Source of the DNA: an uncultured Bacteroidales bacterium
Lineage (GTDB): Bacteria; Bacteroidota; Bacteroidia; Bacteroidales; Bacteroidaceae
NCBI GenBank assembly: GCA_902802815.1
Contig: CADCNQ010000003.1
Span: 124,001 to 188,000, forward strand
DNA: 64,000 nucleotides
Direction: 5' to 3'
The position numbers and the translations under genes were made by a program. The notes below the pieces were generated by a model. The model saw only the letters and a list, made by a program, of their open reading frames with translations. It was not told the origin of the DNA and ran no database searches. This document shows positions 1 to 6,318 of this stretch, piece after piece. Position 1 is the stretch's first letter; every line of letters begins with the position of its first letter.

Positions 1-441
1 GACACCTACAAGGGCGGCAAGATATGCTACAACCGTGCAAAGACCAAAGACCGCAGGGGAGACGGCGCATATATAGAAGTCTCCGTGCATCCTTTCCTGT
101 CAGACCTGATGAAGAAATATAAGGGCAGCAGGAGGATATTTAATTTCTGTGAGCGGTACGGCACGCCGGAGACATTCAACCAGAACCTTAACAAGGGGCT
201 TAAGATAGTGGGTGAGGCGGTAGGAATTGCGGATTTAGATTTCTATCAGGCCCGACACACGTTTGCCACACTCTCCCGCAATCTTATGCGCTTCAGCAAA
301 TCCGACGTGGACGAAGCTCTCGATCATGTAGGCACGCTGGACATTGCCGACGTTTACATCCGCAAGGATTTCTCCATCATAAACGAAAACAATTTCAAAC
401 TGATAGAGCGGGTGTTCGGTAAACAAGTTCCGCAGATATAA
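1..441 (+). CDS. Tyrosine recombinase (phage integrase), C-terminal part
   Basis: The reading frame is open from the first base of the window, so the N-terminus lies upstream. About 146 residues of the catalytic domain are visible. They include the beta-hairpin lysine region (NRAKTK), box II as YQARHTFAT (Arg plus His), and box III with LDHVG followed by the nucleophilic tyrosine in ADVYIRK. This is the usual pattern of Bacteroidetes phage and ICE integrases, which cut and rejoin attP and attB. The first catalytic arginine lies outside the window. The gene converges with the TAC module. It is probably the integrase of the prophage that ends at the tRNA-His fragment at 52067-52113. Confidence 0.9.
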   Translation, partial: DTYKGGKICYNRAKTKDRRGDGAYIEVSVHPFLSDLMKKYKGSRRIFNFCERYGTPETFNQNLNKGLKIVGEAVGIADLDFYQARHTFATLSRNLMRFSKSDVDEALDHVGTLDIADVYIRKDFSIINENNFKLIERVFGKQVPQI

Positions 442-478
442 AAAAGTGGCACCCCATTTCGTGAGATGCCGCTTTTTA
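439..478. terminator. Bidirectional rho-independent terminator
   Basis: An A-run and GTGGCA arm pair with TGCCGC followed by a T-run (AAAAAG-t-GGCA ... TGCC-g-CTTTTT). The hairpin sits between the convergent integrase and SecB-like genes and has a T-tract in both directions, so it can end both transcripts. Confidence 0.75.
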
Positions 479-486
479 TCCTATTC

Positions 487-915
487 TTACAATGTTACAA
501 TAAACGGTTCTTTGAAAACCTTCTGGTATTCTACCGGAGGCATTATTAACCCATCAAGTGGGGTGTTTTGTGTTTTCAAATACATTACCCCTCTTATGGC
601 GCCGTGCCCAAATGATGCGCATTGGGCAAGAAATGATGGAGGTATTACAATTTTATCTTTAGATGATAGCTGTGCAATTGATTCCGGATGAATTTCGACA
701 TAGGTGCAAAATTGCATTGTCAGAATAGTGGTATCACCCTGCAAAAATATTATATCGTTAACACATTTCAGGATGCGCTCTTCTCGGTTGAGGGCGAAGT
801 CAATATTATTTTTAATACTTACCTCTTTTCCACCGATATAATTTTCCCATGCAGGCTTAAATTCGGTAAGTTCAAATCCTGCTAGTTTGTAAGCTATCGA
901 TGTTTCTTTGCTCAT
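487..915 (-). CDS. SecB-like chaperone of a TAC module
   Basis: This 142-residue protein has the shape of a SecB-family chaperone: alternating beta segments, then IPPSFLAQCASFGHGAIRG and a C-terminal proline motif (MPPVEYQ). These match the region in SecB around its conserved helix and LPPINF-like end. It starts 9 nt after the antitoxin stop. In TAC systems the SecB-like protein binds the unstable C-terminal tail of the antitoxin and so permits toxin neutralisation. The gene order toxin-antitoxin-chaperone supports that role rather than general protein export. Similarity was judged by eye, so the fold call is moderately strong. Confidence 0.75.
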   Translation of the reverse strand: MSKETSIAYKLAGFELTEFKPAWENYIGGKEVSIKNNIDFALNREERILKCVNDIIFLQGDTTILTMQFCTYVEIHPESIAQLSSKDKIVIPPSFLAQCASFGHGAIRGVMYLKTQNTPLDGLIMPPVEYQKVFKEPFIVTL

Positions 916-924
916 GATCTCATC

Positions 925-1341
925 TTAATAATTTACACACTTTGAATACCCGGTCGCCTTGGACATATCAATCGAATAGCACTTGTTATCAGAATAGGGG
1001 AGAGAAATAATATTTGATTTTTGAGTAGCTTGCATCACAAAAGAATATTTATGTACTCCAGTGTCAAGCAGTCTTACCCCTAGGGCTTTCTCAATTGATG
1101 TCAATGTATCAACAGTGAAATTCCTGTCACCTGAGAGCCAGTCGGAAATCTCGGACTCCGTTTTGCCCATCGTTTGAGCGAATTGCTTTTGGGTCAGGCC
1201 TTTTCCCGCCATTGCATCTGAGATTTTTATGGCAAGGAGCATCCTGTTACGGGTTTTTGCAACGCTTTCTTCATCGATGTTGGCAAGCATTGCCGCTAAA
1301 ACACCTGTTGCCTTTCTCTTTTCCACTTGTTTCATGATCAT
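925..1341 (-). CDS. HigA-type XRE antitoxin with C-terminal extension
   Basis: This 138-residue protein has a clear XRE helix-turn-helix at about residues 49-75 (LTQKQFAQTMGKTESEIS). A 44-residue tail follows (about 95-138), rich in Tyr, Ser and hydrophobic residues (for example NKCYSIDMSKATGYSK). Ordinary HigA proteins lack such a tail. In chaperone-controlled systems a comparable extension, called ChAD, is aggregation-prone and is bound by the SecB-like partner. The start codon overlaps the toxin stop by 4 nt (ATGA), indicating translational coupling. The HTH is likely to repress the module promoter. Confidence 0.8.
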   Translation of the reverse strand: MIMKQVEKRKATGVLAAMLANIDEESVAKTRNRMLLAIKISDAMAGKGLTQKQFAQTMGKTESEISDWLSGDRNFTVDTLTSIEKALGVRLLDTGVHKYSFVMQATQKSNIISLPYSDNKCYSIDMSKATGYSKCVNY

Positions 1342-1802
1342 AGTTCTCTTATGGTTCCGTCTTGTCCTATTTTCAATTCTCTGTTTTTTATTCTTCGATA
1401 TATTTCTTTTGCAATATCCTTCATCTGTTGGGCTTTCTCAAAGAGAGGTGGATAATCTTGATATGCTCTAACTTGTGGTGGTTTATATCCGCCGGAACCT
1501 AAAATAATAAGTGTATCATTGAAATATATTCCATATAATCTAAGTGTTCCTGTATGGTTAATAGCCACCATACCGTCCTCCAAATCACCTTCACCTTCTT
1601 TGAATAGGCTTCTTTTACATCCTATTTCATGAGCCATTACATATAGTTTTTGAAGGATCTTATTTAAAGCTTTTGTGTATGACTGGTTTTCCTCAAAGAA
1701 TTGTTCAAGAAGAGTGTTTGTATCACCATCCAAAATAACAGAATATATGCGAGCCATGTCGCCCGACAAAGATTCCTGTTCTTTTATCTTAAAGTCTCTC
1801 AT
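1338..1802 (-). CDS. HigB/RelE-like toxin of the TAC module
   Basis: This 154-residue protein has a C-terminal core (about residues 82-110, GTLRLYGIYFNDTLIILGSG) typical of HigB/Gp49-type RelE-superfamily toxins, which are ribosome-dependent mRNA endonucleases. A conserved arginine precedes the central strand. The N-terminal 60 residues are longer than in minimal HigB. The toxin is encoded first, ahead of the antitoxin, as in HigBA. It is the first gene behind a -7 box at 1820-1827. Target and activity are inferred from the family. Confidence 0.75.
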   Translation of the reverse strand: MRDFKIKEQESLSGDMARIYSVILDGDTNTLLEQFFEENQSYTKALNKILQKLYVMAHEIGCKRSLFKEGEGDLEDGMVAINHTGTLRLYGIYFNDTLIILGSGGYKPPQVRAYQDYPPLFEKAQQMKDIAKEIYRRIKNRELKIGQDGTIREL

Positions 1803-1819
1803 GATTTAAAATTCCGGTG

Positions 1820-1890
1820 CAAAGTTACAGCAAAATTCGGATATAACCTAATTTTATCACAGAAAATAAGGTGTTATATGATAAATAACA
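1820..1890 (-). promoter_or_regulatory. Promoter and operator-like repeat of the TAC module
   Basis: On the minus strand TAACTTTG (plus strand 1820-1827) fits the Bacteroidetes -7 consensus TAnnTTTG and lies 18 nt upstream of the toxin start. Farther upstream, 1872-1890 is an inverted repeat TGTTAT-7nt-ATAACA. It is a plausible binding site for the HTH antitoxin. Confidence 0.55.
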
Positions 1891-1920
1891 TAAAAAAATA
1901 TATGAATTAACCTCTTTAAC

Positions 1921-2037
1921 AAAAAAATAGTGTTCCCCTGTGCGCACACCTGTGCACACACTTGCGCATAGAAAAAAGCAAGCAAAAAAATAGTGCTTTC
2001 CTATGTGCATATGTATGTGCATACTTTTTGCGCATAA
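1921..2037. repeat. Two imperfect direct repeats of about 53 bp, each rich in GTGCRCA/ATGTGCAT words
   Basis: Copy 1 starts at 1921 and copy 2 at 1984, 63 bp apart. Both run: seven A, TAGTG, CT-rich, then two GTGCRCA or ATGTGCAT palindromic words, then TTGCGCATA. The inner words differ (GTGCGCACA and GTGCACACA in copy 1; ATGTGCATA twice in copy 2), yet both keep dyad symmetry. No credible gene lies here. The minus-strand reading frame across it is a by-product of the repeats. The copies could be protein-binding arms or a regulatory array upstream of the TAC promoter. Confidence 0.6.
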
Positions 2038-2049
2038 GGAAAACGAGCC

Positions 2050-2083
2050 AAAAAAAATGCCCCGCGTCTCTCGACGAAGGGCA
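2050..2083 (-). terminator. Rho-independent terminator of the late operon
   Basis: Read on the minus strand, TGCCC-tt-CGTC-gaga-GACG-cg-GGGCA forms a stable two-part stem, followed directly by eight T. It lies 42 nt beyond the DUF5675 stop, the last gene of the structural and lysis operon. Confidence 0.85.
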
Positions 2084-2124
2084 CTCCAAACCTTAAATTC
2101 TAATTATGAAAAACACATGAAAAA

Positions 2125-2571
2125 CTATTCTATCGTGATGAATACCCTGTCTCCCTTTTTGCGTGCATCGTTGAAGTAGGGTGCCAACTTCCTGAAGGTG
2201 GCTTTTGAGTTAATCACCTGGCCGACAACCTTGTTTTCTCCCACAAGGATGCAGCCGTCCGTGTCATCCTCCTTGTTTCCGCAGTGGATGAGCACTCCGT
2301 CGAAATGAGGCACATTCTTCACCCTGGGCAATCTTCCTTCGCACGTCTCTTTGTAGAAAGCTTTACCGCCGAATCGGGGAGATACGGTATTCAGGTCTAT
2401 CTCATACCTGCCGGCCGGGATTGCCGTGGAGCCCTTGACCTTCTTTTCGCCAAAGAAGAATCTGTCGCGATCCTCCAGCGTGTTACAGAAGAAAACGGTG
2501 TCAAGGAACATCTTACCAATGGTGTAGGTCTCCCTCCGTGCAATTCTTCTGAGTTTAATTTCTCTATCCAT
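2125..2571 (-). CDS. DUF5675 family protein, lysis-cassette associated
   Basis: The protein has 148 residues from the ATG at 2571, chosen because the upstream gene stops 4 nt before it; a longer in-frame start would overlap the holin gene. The sequence follows DUF5675: ...IGKMFLDTVFFCNTLEDRDR, then KGSTAIPAGRYE, SPRFGGKAF, PRVKNVPHFDGVLIHCGN and DTDGCILVGEN. The conserved His, Cys and Asp suggest an enzyme, but the function of the family is not established. It commonly sits next to holins in Bacteroidetes phages, so a role in lysis is inferred from context. No classical endolysin was recognised elsewhere in the window. Confidence 0.8.
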   Translation of the reverse strand: MDREIKLRRIARRETYTIGKMFLDTVFFCNTLEDRDRFFFGEKKVKGSTAIPAGRYEIDLNTVSPRFGGKAFYKETCEGRLPRVKNVPHFDGVLIHCGNKEDDTDGCILVGENKVVGQVINSKATFRKLAPYFNDARKKGDRVFITIE

Positions 2572-2575
2572 GATC

Positions 2576-3043
2576 TTATAAATTTTCTTTTTCCGAGAGT
2601 TTTTTGATAGCCTCCACGAGGGCCTCTGCATCTTTCTGGCGTGTACAGTTGATAATCTCCTTTGCCAGTTCCGGAATGAGGGCGGCGTGGCTGTGTTTGC
2701 GTCGTTTATTCTCAATGACACTAAAGCCCTCTATGAGAATGGCGCCGACAGCAATTATCAACTCGACATAGGGAAGCATATACCAGGAGAATAAGCTGCC
2801 GATAATGTCTATAAACAGAAAGGGGAACATCACTCCGGTATAATCCTTGACCTTTTTGACCGTTTCGCGTAATCCGTGGCTGTGGAGCTTCTCGCCGATG
2901 GTTTTGGCAGCATCGACGCCGGAGACAAGGTCTGCAAGGCAGGCCACCACCATGCCCGTCCACGCCAAGAAAATGACGAGGGCGAACACGGTGAGGTGTG
3001 CCTGCAGTGCATCCCAGTCCTGAGTCTTAATCAGTTCAAACAT
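2576..3043 (-). CDS. Phage holin
   Basis: This 155-residue protein has a first membrane helix at about residues 18-38 (FALVIFLAWTGMVVACLADL), followed by the conserved DLVSGV turn. Two more hydrophobic helices span about 70-107 (FPFLFIDIIGSLFSWYMLPY and VELIIAVGAILIEGFSVIE). A charged C-terminus follows. This topology, with the DLVSG motif, is typical of the Bacteroides phage holin family. It should permeabilise the inner membrane at the end of the lytic cycle. Confidence 0.85.
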   Translation of the reverse strand: MFELIKTQDWDALQAHLTVFALVIFLAWTGMVVACLADLVSGVDAAKTIGEKLHSHGLRETVKKVKDYTGVMFPFLFIDIIGSLFSWYMLPYVELIIAVGAILIEGFSVIENKRRKHSHAALIPELAKEIINCTRQKDAEALVEAIKKLSEKENL

Positions 3044-3054
3044 GGTTTTGCAGT

Positions 3055-4632
3055 TTATGATTGAACATTACTTCCGATGAGCACCCAGTCCATGAAGTTG
3101 AGGGTACCTTGTGCATCAATGAAGCCGAGTCGCTGCCATATCTTACCCGTATCGCCGTTGCTCCGGCCGTAGAAGGTTTGCTCAACGGAAATGAAGCCGT
3201 TACCGTCCGGCGTTGTAGCGCGACGGATAGACATTGAGCCCCATGCAGCATCGGAGGGAATATTGACGTTCACATAGCCACGGAAGCCAGTCACGGACAA
3301 CTCATTGGCGTCCGCACTGTCCTGCGGGTCAGACGGGAAGAGGGGCTGGTGCTCTTGCAGTGCGGAGTCGGCCTTGTTGAGAGATGTCTTTACCGTTTGG
3401 GACAAATCCGTTCTTGAAATGCCGCCGGAGGGCTTCACGTAGTATTCAGTGATGGAGGCCGTCCACGTCGTATCGCTGGAATCTGCAGTTATATAGTAGT
3501 GCTTGCCGTTGTAGAAGAATGTCATTCCGAAAGTGCTACCGTAAGAAATGATAGTAGCTATGACACTTGTAGCGCCACCTTTCAGGGCAATAAGCTTCGC
3601 TCTAGTCTGATCTGCTGCGTTGCGCAGGTTGACAAATGCGGTCTTCAAATTACCGGTAATTTCTCCGTTGACAATGTCTTGAACGTTGATGTCGGCGAAG
3701 TATATGCTGTGAAGCAAGTTTCTTACGTTTTCATCCAAATCGTTCTCCGTAATACCTCCGCCCGTAAGCACTTGTCCGTCACCGAACACAATCCAGGAGG
3801 CGTTGGAAGAGAAGTTGCCGGCAATATGGAGGTAGTAGTTACCGGCTACGGGCACGTTTACCTTGATGTAGTGCCAGCCGTATTCCGTATCGCTCCGGAA
3901 GAGGATGTCACGAATAAAGGCAAGATCCTGCCACTGCTTCTGCTCTTCGGTGAACGGGAACCCGAGGCTTCCCAGGCTTTTCACCTTCACGAAGTCGCTC
4001 TTGAGGTGAGTAATGTCGTGTCCTGCTGCAGACAGGTCGCTTACGTAGATGTAGGCGTCGCTGTCATAGGGGTAGTTATCCACGCCCTCCCACGAGAAGC
4101 CACGGCGATAGATGGCGCGCACCTTGATGATGTCGTTCGGGCGCAGGAAGACGGTCTTGTACACGTCAATGACTTTGTTCTCGCATCCGTTGCCGGCATA
4201 GACCTCTGCCAATCGGGTGTTGGAATCCGTGCCGAATCCGGCGCTGACGTTGGCCGTCCACTCGTTATATGCAATCTCATCGTTCGACGAATAGTGAAGG
4301 AGGGCCGCTGCCGCACTCTGCTGTAGGGTGTAATCGTCGTGATTAAGTGAGACCCAAGGGTGCTCCTTACCGAGGCGGGCAAAAGCCTTGCCGCTGTTTC
4401 TGCGAGAGAAGCAAACCTGGCCACCGTTACTTGAATGGTACAGGACATACTTTTCGTCACTCTCCGATCCTTCGGGTCTGCCCAAGGTGATGGAGTCGTA
4501 CCATCCCTCTTCTGTGATGAGACCGGCGTTAAACTCGCCCTTATGGGTTTTTGTGCTGCCGTTAATGGCGTCCACCATGAGATTCAACTTTGCAGATGAA
4601 AGTTTCTCTTTGAAAGCAAATTTTTCAAGCAT
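3055..4632 (-). CDS. Tail fibre-like / receptor-binding protein 1
   Basis: This 525-residue protein lies between the tail tip genes and lysis genes, where adhesins are normally found. The N-terminal part is followed by a carbohydrate-module-like beta region. Then come two linker motifs of the type GGIxxxDL..V...L (one near residue 298, one near residue 408, the second followed by NKADSALQ), as in Bacteroides phage fibres. The C-terminal 90 residues, starting at LFPSDPQDSADANE and including TGFRGYVNVNIP, FISVEQTFYGR and WQRLGFI, are shared with the next gene. It probably contributes to host binding. The receptor is unknown. Confidence 0.7.
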   Translation of the reverse strand: MLEKFAFKEKLSSAKLNLMVDAINGSTKTHKGEFNAGLITEEGWYDSITLGRPEGSESDEKYVLYHSSNGGQVCFSRRNSGKAFARLGKEHPWVSLNHDDYTLQQSAAAALLHYSSNDEIAYNEWTANVSAGFGTDSNTRLAEVYAGNGCENKVIDVYKTVFLRPNDIIKVRAIYRRGFSWEGVDNYPYDSDAYIYVSDLSAAGHDITHLKSDFVKVKSLGSLGFPFTEEQKQWQDLAFIRDILFRSDTEYGWHYIKVNVPVAGNYYLHIAGNFSSNASWIVFGDGQVLTGGGITENDLDENVRNLLHSIYFADINVQDIVNGEITGNLKTAFVNLRNAADQTRAKLIALKGGATSVIATIISYGSTFGMTFFYNGKHYYITADSSDTTWTASITEYYVKPSGGISRTDLSQTVKTSLNKADSALQEHQPLFPSDPQDSADANELSVTGFRGYVNVNIPSDAAWGSMSIRRATTPDGNGFISVEQTFYGRSNGDTGKIWQRLGFIDAQGTLNFMDWVLIGSNVQS

Positions 4633-4683
4633 GTGATTTAATTTTTAGGTTGTGAAATATTTGTTGATAATTACAGGGCCTGT

Positions 4684-5775
4684 TTAATCGTACCAGTCGA
4701 AGAATGTCGCTCTGTCTTCACGTGTATTGATAAGGCCGAGGCGACGCCATGATTTCCCGATATGATTCCCGTCGCGAGCATAGAAAGTCTGCTCTACGGC
4801 AATGAAGCCGTTTGCGTCAGCCGTGGATGCACGTCGAACGGCAAGGCTTCCCCAAGTCATGCCGGACTCAACGGGGATGTTGACGTTCACGTAACCCCGG
4901 AACCCCGTTTCGGTAATCCTGTTGGCATTATCGTAATTCTGTGGGTCAGAGGGGAAAAACCTCTCCATGATGTTATAGGGAATCTCGTAGAACTCGCTCC
5001 ACGCATCATAACGCTCCAGTGTGGGGTCTGTCTTAATGCGGAAACGAATGACAATATTCTTTCCCGGACGTACTCTTGATACATTATAACCCGCTGCGGC
5101 ATTAAGAAACACTTGTGTCCAGCGGTCTTCTGAATAACTCTCTACGTTATTGATAAACCAAATATGGCTCCCATGAAGGTTGATATGACAAACACCTCCC
5201 GGTATAGGTCGCGTGCCCCGGAGTTCTGCTTCTGCAGCACTACACTCGTAAGTTTCGTTAGACAGCCCGTTTGGTGAGTGAAGTTTGTTAAGCTCTTCAT
5301 TCATCAGTATTTCTGCATCTGCTCCGTGATATGTACTGTTAAAGGAGCCGCAATAAAACACGGGGTCTATACCTCTGTTATAGACAACTCCACCTTGAGC
5401 AGAAACACCATAGCCTCTAAGTTGTGCCCTAAGATTGTCAAAATAGCTTCTAACACCGCCACTCTTGACAAGGTTGTTCGAGCCGGACGTAGGAACAGCA
5501 TCCACGGGAAGGATCTTGCCATCCACTTCTGCCTTGGTGTAGGTCGTACTCTGAGGGGCTGCGTTGTTGGCCTTTGTGAGCAAATCACGTACAGCACTGC
5601 TCAAATCTGTTGAGGGTATGCCTCCGGTGGGCAACTGATATTTTCCATCGCGCAGCACTTTAATGGTTGCCACGATGACATTTATCTCGTCAGCGGAAAG
5701 TTGATAGGTTCGGTCGGTAGGCTCTTTTGCATTCTCCTTCCGAACGATCTCATCAATGTTTGTGATTGGTGTCAT
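4684..5775 (-). CDS. Tail fibre-like / receptor-binding protein 2
   Basis: This 363-residue protein contains the fibre linker GGIPSTDLSSAVRDLLTKAN and a module beginning TYTKAEVDGKILPVD (lysine/aspartate rich, seen in siphovirus fibres). Its C-terminal domain is paralogous to that of the upstream-numbered neighbour: FPSDPQNYDNANRITETGFR, GFIAVEQTFYAR, WRRLGLI. The two proteins may assemble together or offer alternative tips. Assigned by position and shared motifs. Confidence 0.65.
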   Translation of the reverse strand: MTPITNIDEIVRKENAKEPTDRTYQLSADEINVIVATIKVLRDGKYQLPTGGIPSTDLSSAVRDLLTKANNAAPQSTTYTKAEVDGKILPVDAVPTSGSNNLVKSGGVRSYFDNLRAQLRGYGVSAQGGVVYNRGIDPVFYCGSFNSTYHGADAEILMNEELNKLHSPNGLSNETYECSAAEAELRGTRPIPGGVCHINLHGSHIWFINNVESYSEDRWTQVFLNAAAGYNVSRVRPGKNIVIRFRIKTDPTLERYDAWSEFYEIPYNIMERFFPSDPQNYDNANRITETGFRGYVNVNIPVESGMTWGSLAVRRASTADANGFIAVEQTFYARDGNHIGKSWRRLGLINTREDRATFFDWYD

Positions 5776-5787
5776 ATCTGGAGCTTT

Positions 5788-6318
5788 TTAGGGGTTGAAA
5801 TGTCTGTACAGCATAAAGATTGCGCCGCACACGCCGGCGATAACCATTATCCAGTCAAAGATTCCGAAAAAGCTAAAACGCTCTTTCACGGTCTCTTTTT
5901 CATCCTGCCGGACAGATGTACTGTCGTTGTCTTTTGAGCGGCTCTCATAAAGCGTGCGGTCGTTTTTTACCTGTGTTGTGTCGCTCTGCAGATGTCGGGC
6001 GTCGCGTTCTGTATTTGTCTGCCGGTCGTTGGTGTTGGTGACGTGATGGGCCCTGTACACATCGCGCGTGCCGTCGGCATGCTCAACGATAAGCACGGTG
6101 TCCATAATCTGCTGCGTTTGTGTCACCCGTACATCATTGCTCTCACGCAGAGTGTCGGCTACATAGACCACACGCGCACTGTCTTTCGATGCCGTAGCGA
6201 CCAATGTATCAGACTCCACGGATGTCTTGTGCGTTACTGTAGAGGAAACCATGCTCTTGCGGCTCACGCATGAGGTGAGGCAGAGCGAGAGAAGAATGAA
6301 GATGATTGTCTGTTTCAT
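5788..6318 (-). CDS. Candidate unimolecular spanin (lipoprotein with C-terminal membrane anchor)
   Basis: This 176-residue protein starts with a lipoprotein signal ending in the lipobox LTSC (Cys17). It continues with a polar, Thr/Asp/Arg-rich periplasmic stretch. It ends with a hydrophobic helix at about residues 148-170 (IFDWIMVIAGVCGAIFMLY). An outer-membrane lipid anchor plus an inner-membrane C-terminal helix in one chain is the defining architecture of u-spanins, which fuse the two membranes during lysis. The start overlaps the tail-tip stop by 4 nt. Other phage lipoproteins with a C-terminal helix cannot be excluded. Confidence 0.55.
   Translation of the reverse strand: MKQTIIFILLSLCLTSCVSRKSMVSSTVTHKTSVESDTLVATASKDSARVVYVADTLRESNDVRVTQTQQIMDTVLIVEHADGTRDVYRAHHVTNTNDRQTNTERDARHLQSDTTQVKNDRTLYESRSKDNDSTSVRQDEKETVKERFSFFGIFDWIMVIAGVCGAIFMLYRHFNP

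Noticed and set aside
1825-2022. Minus-strand reading frame of 65 codons over the 53-bp direct repeats
   Set aside because: Its residues (many Cys, Phe, His) simply reflect the GTGCAT repeats and poly-A tracts; no start context or homology; overlaps the TAC promoter.
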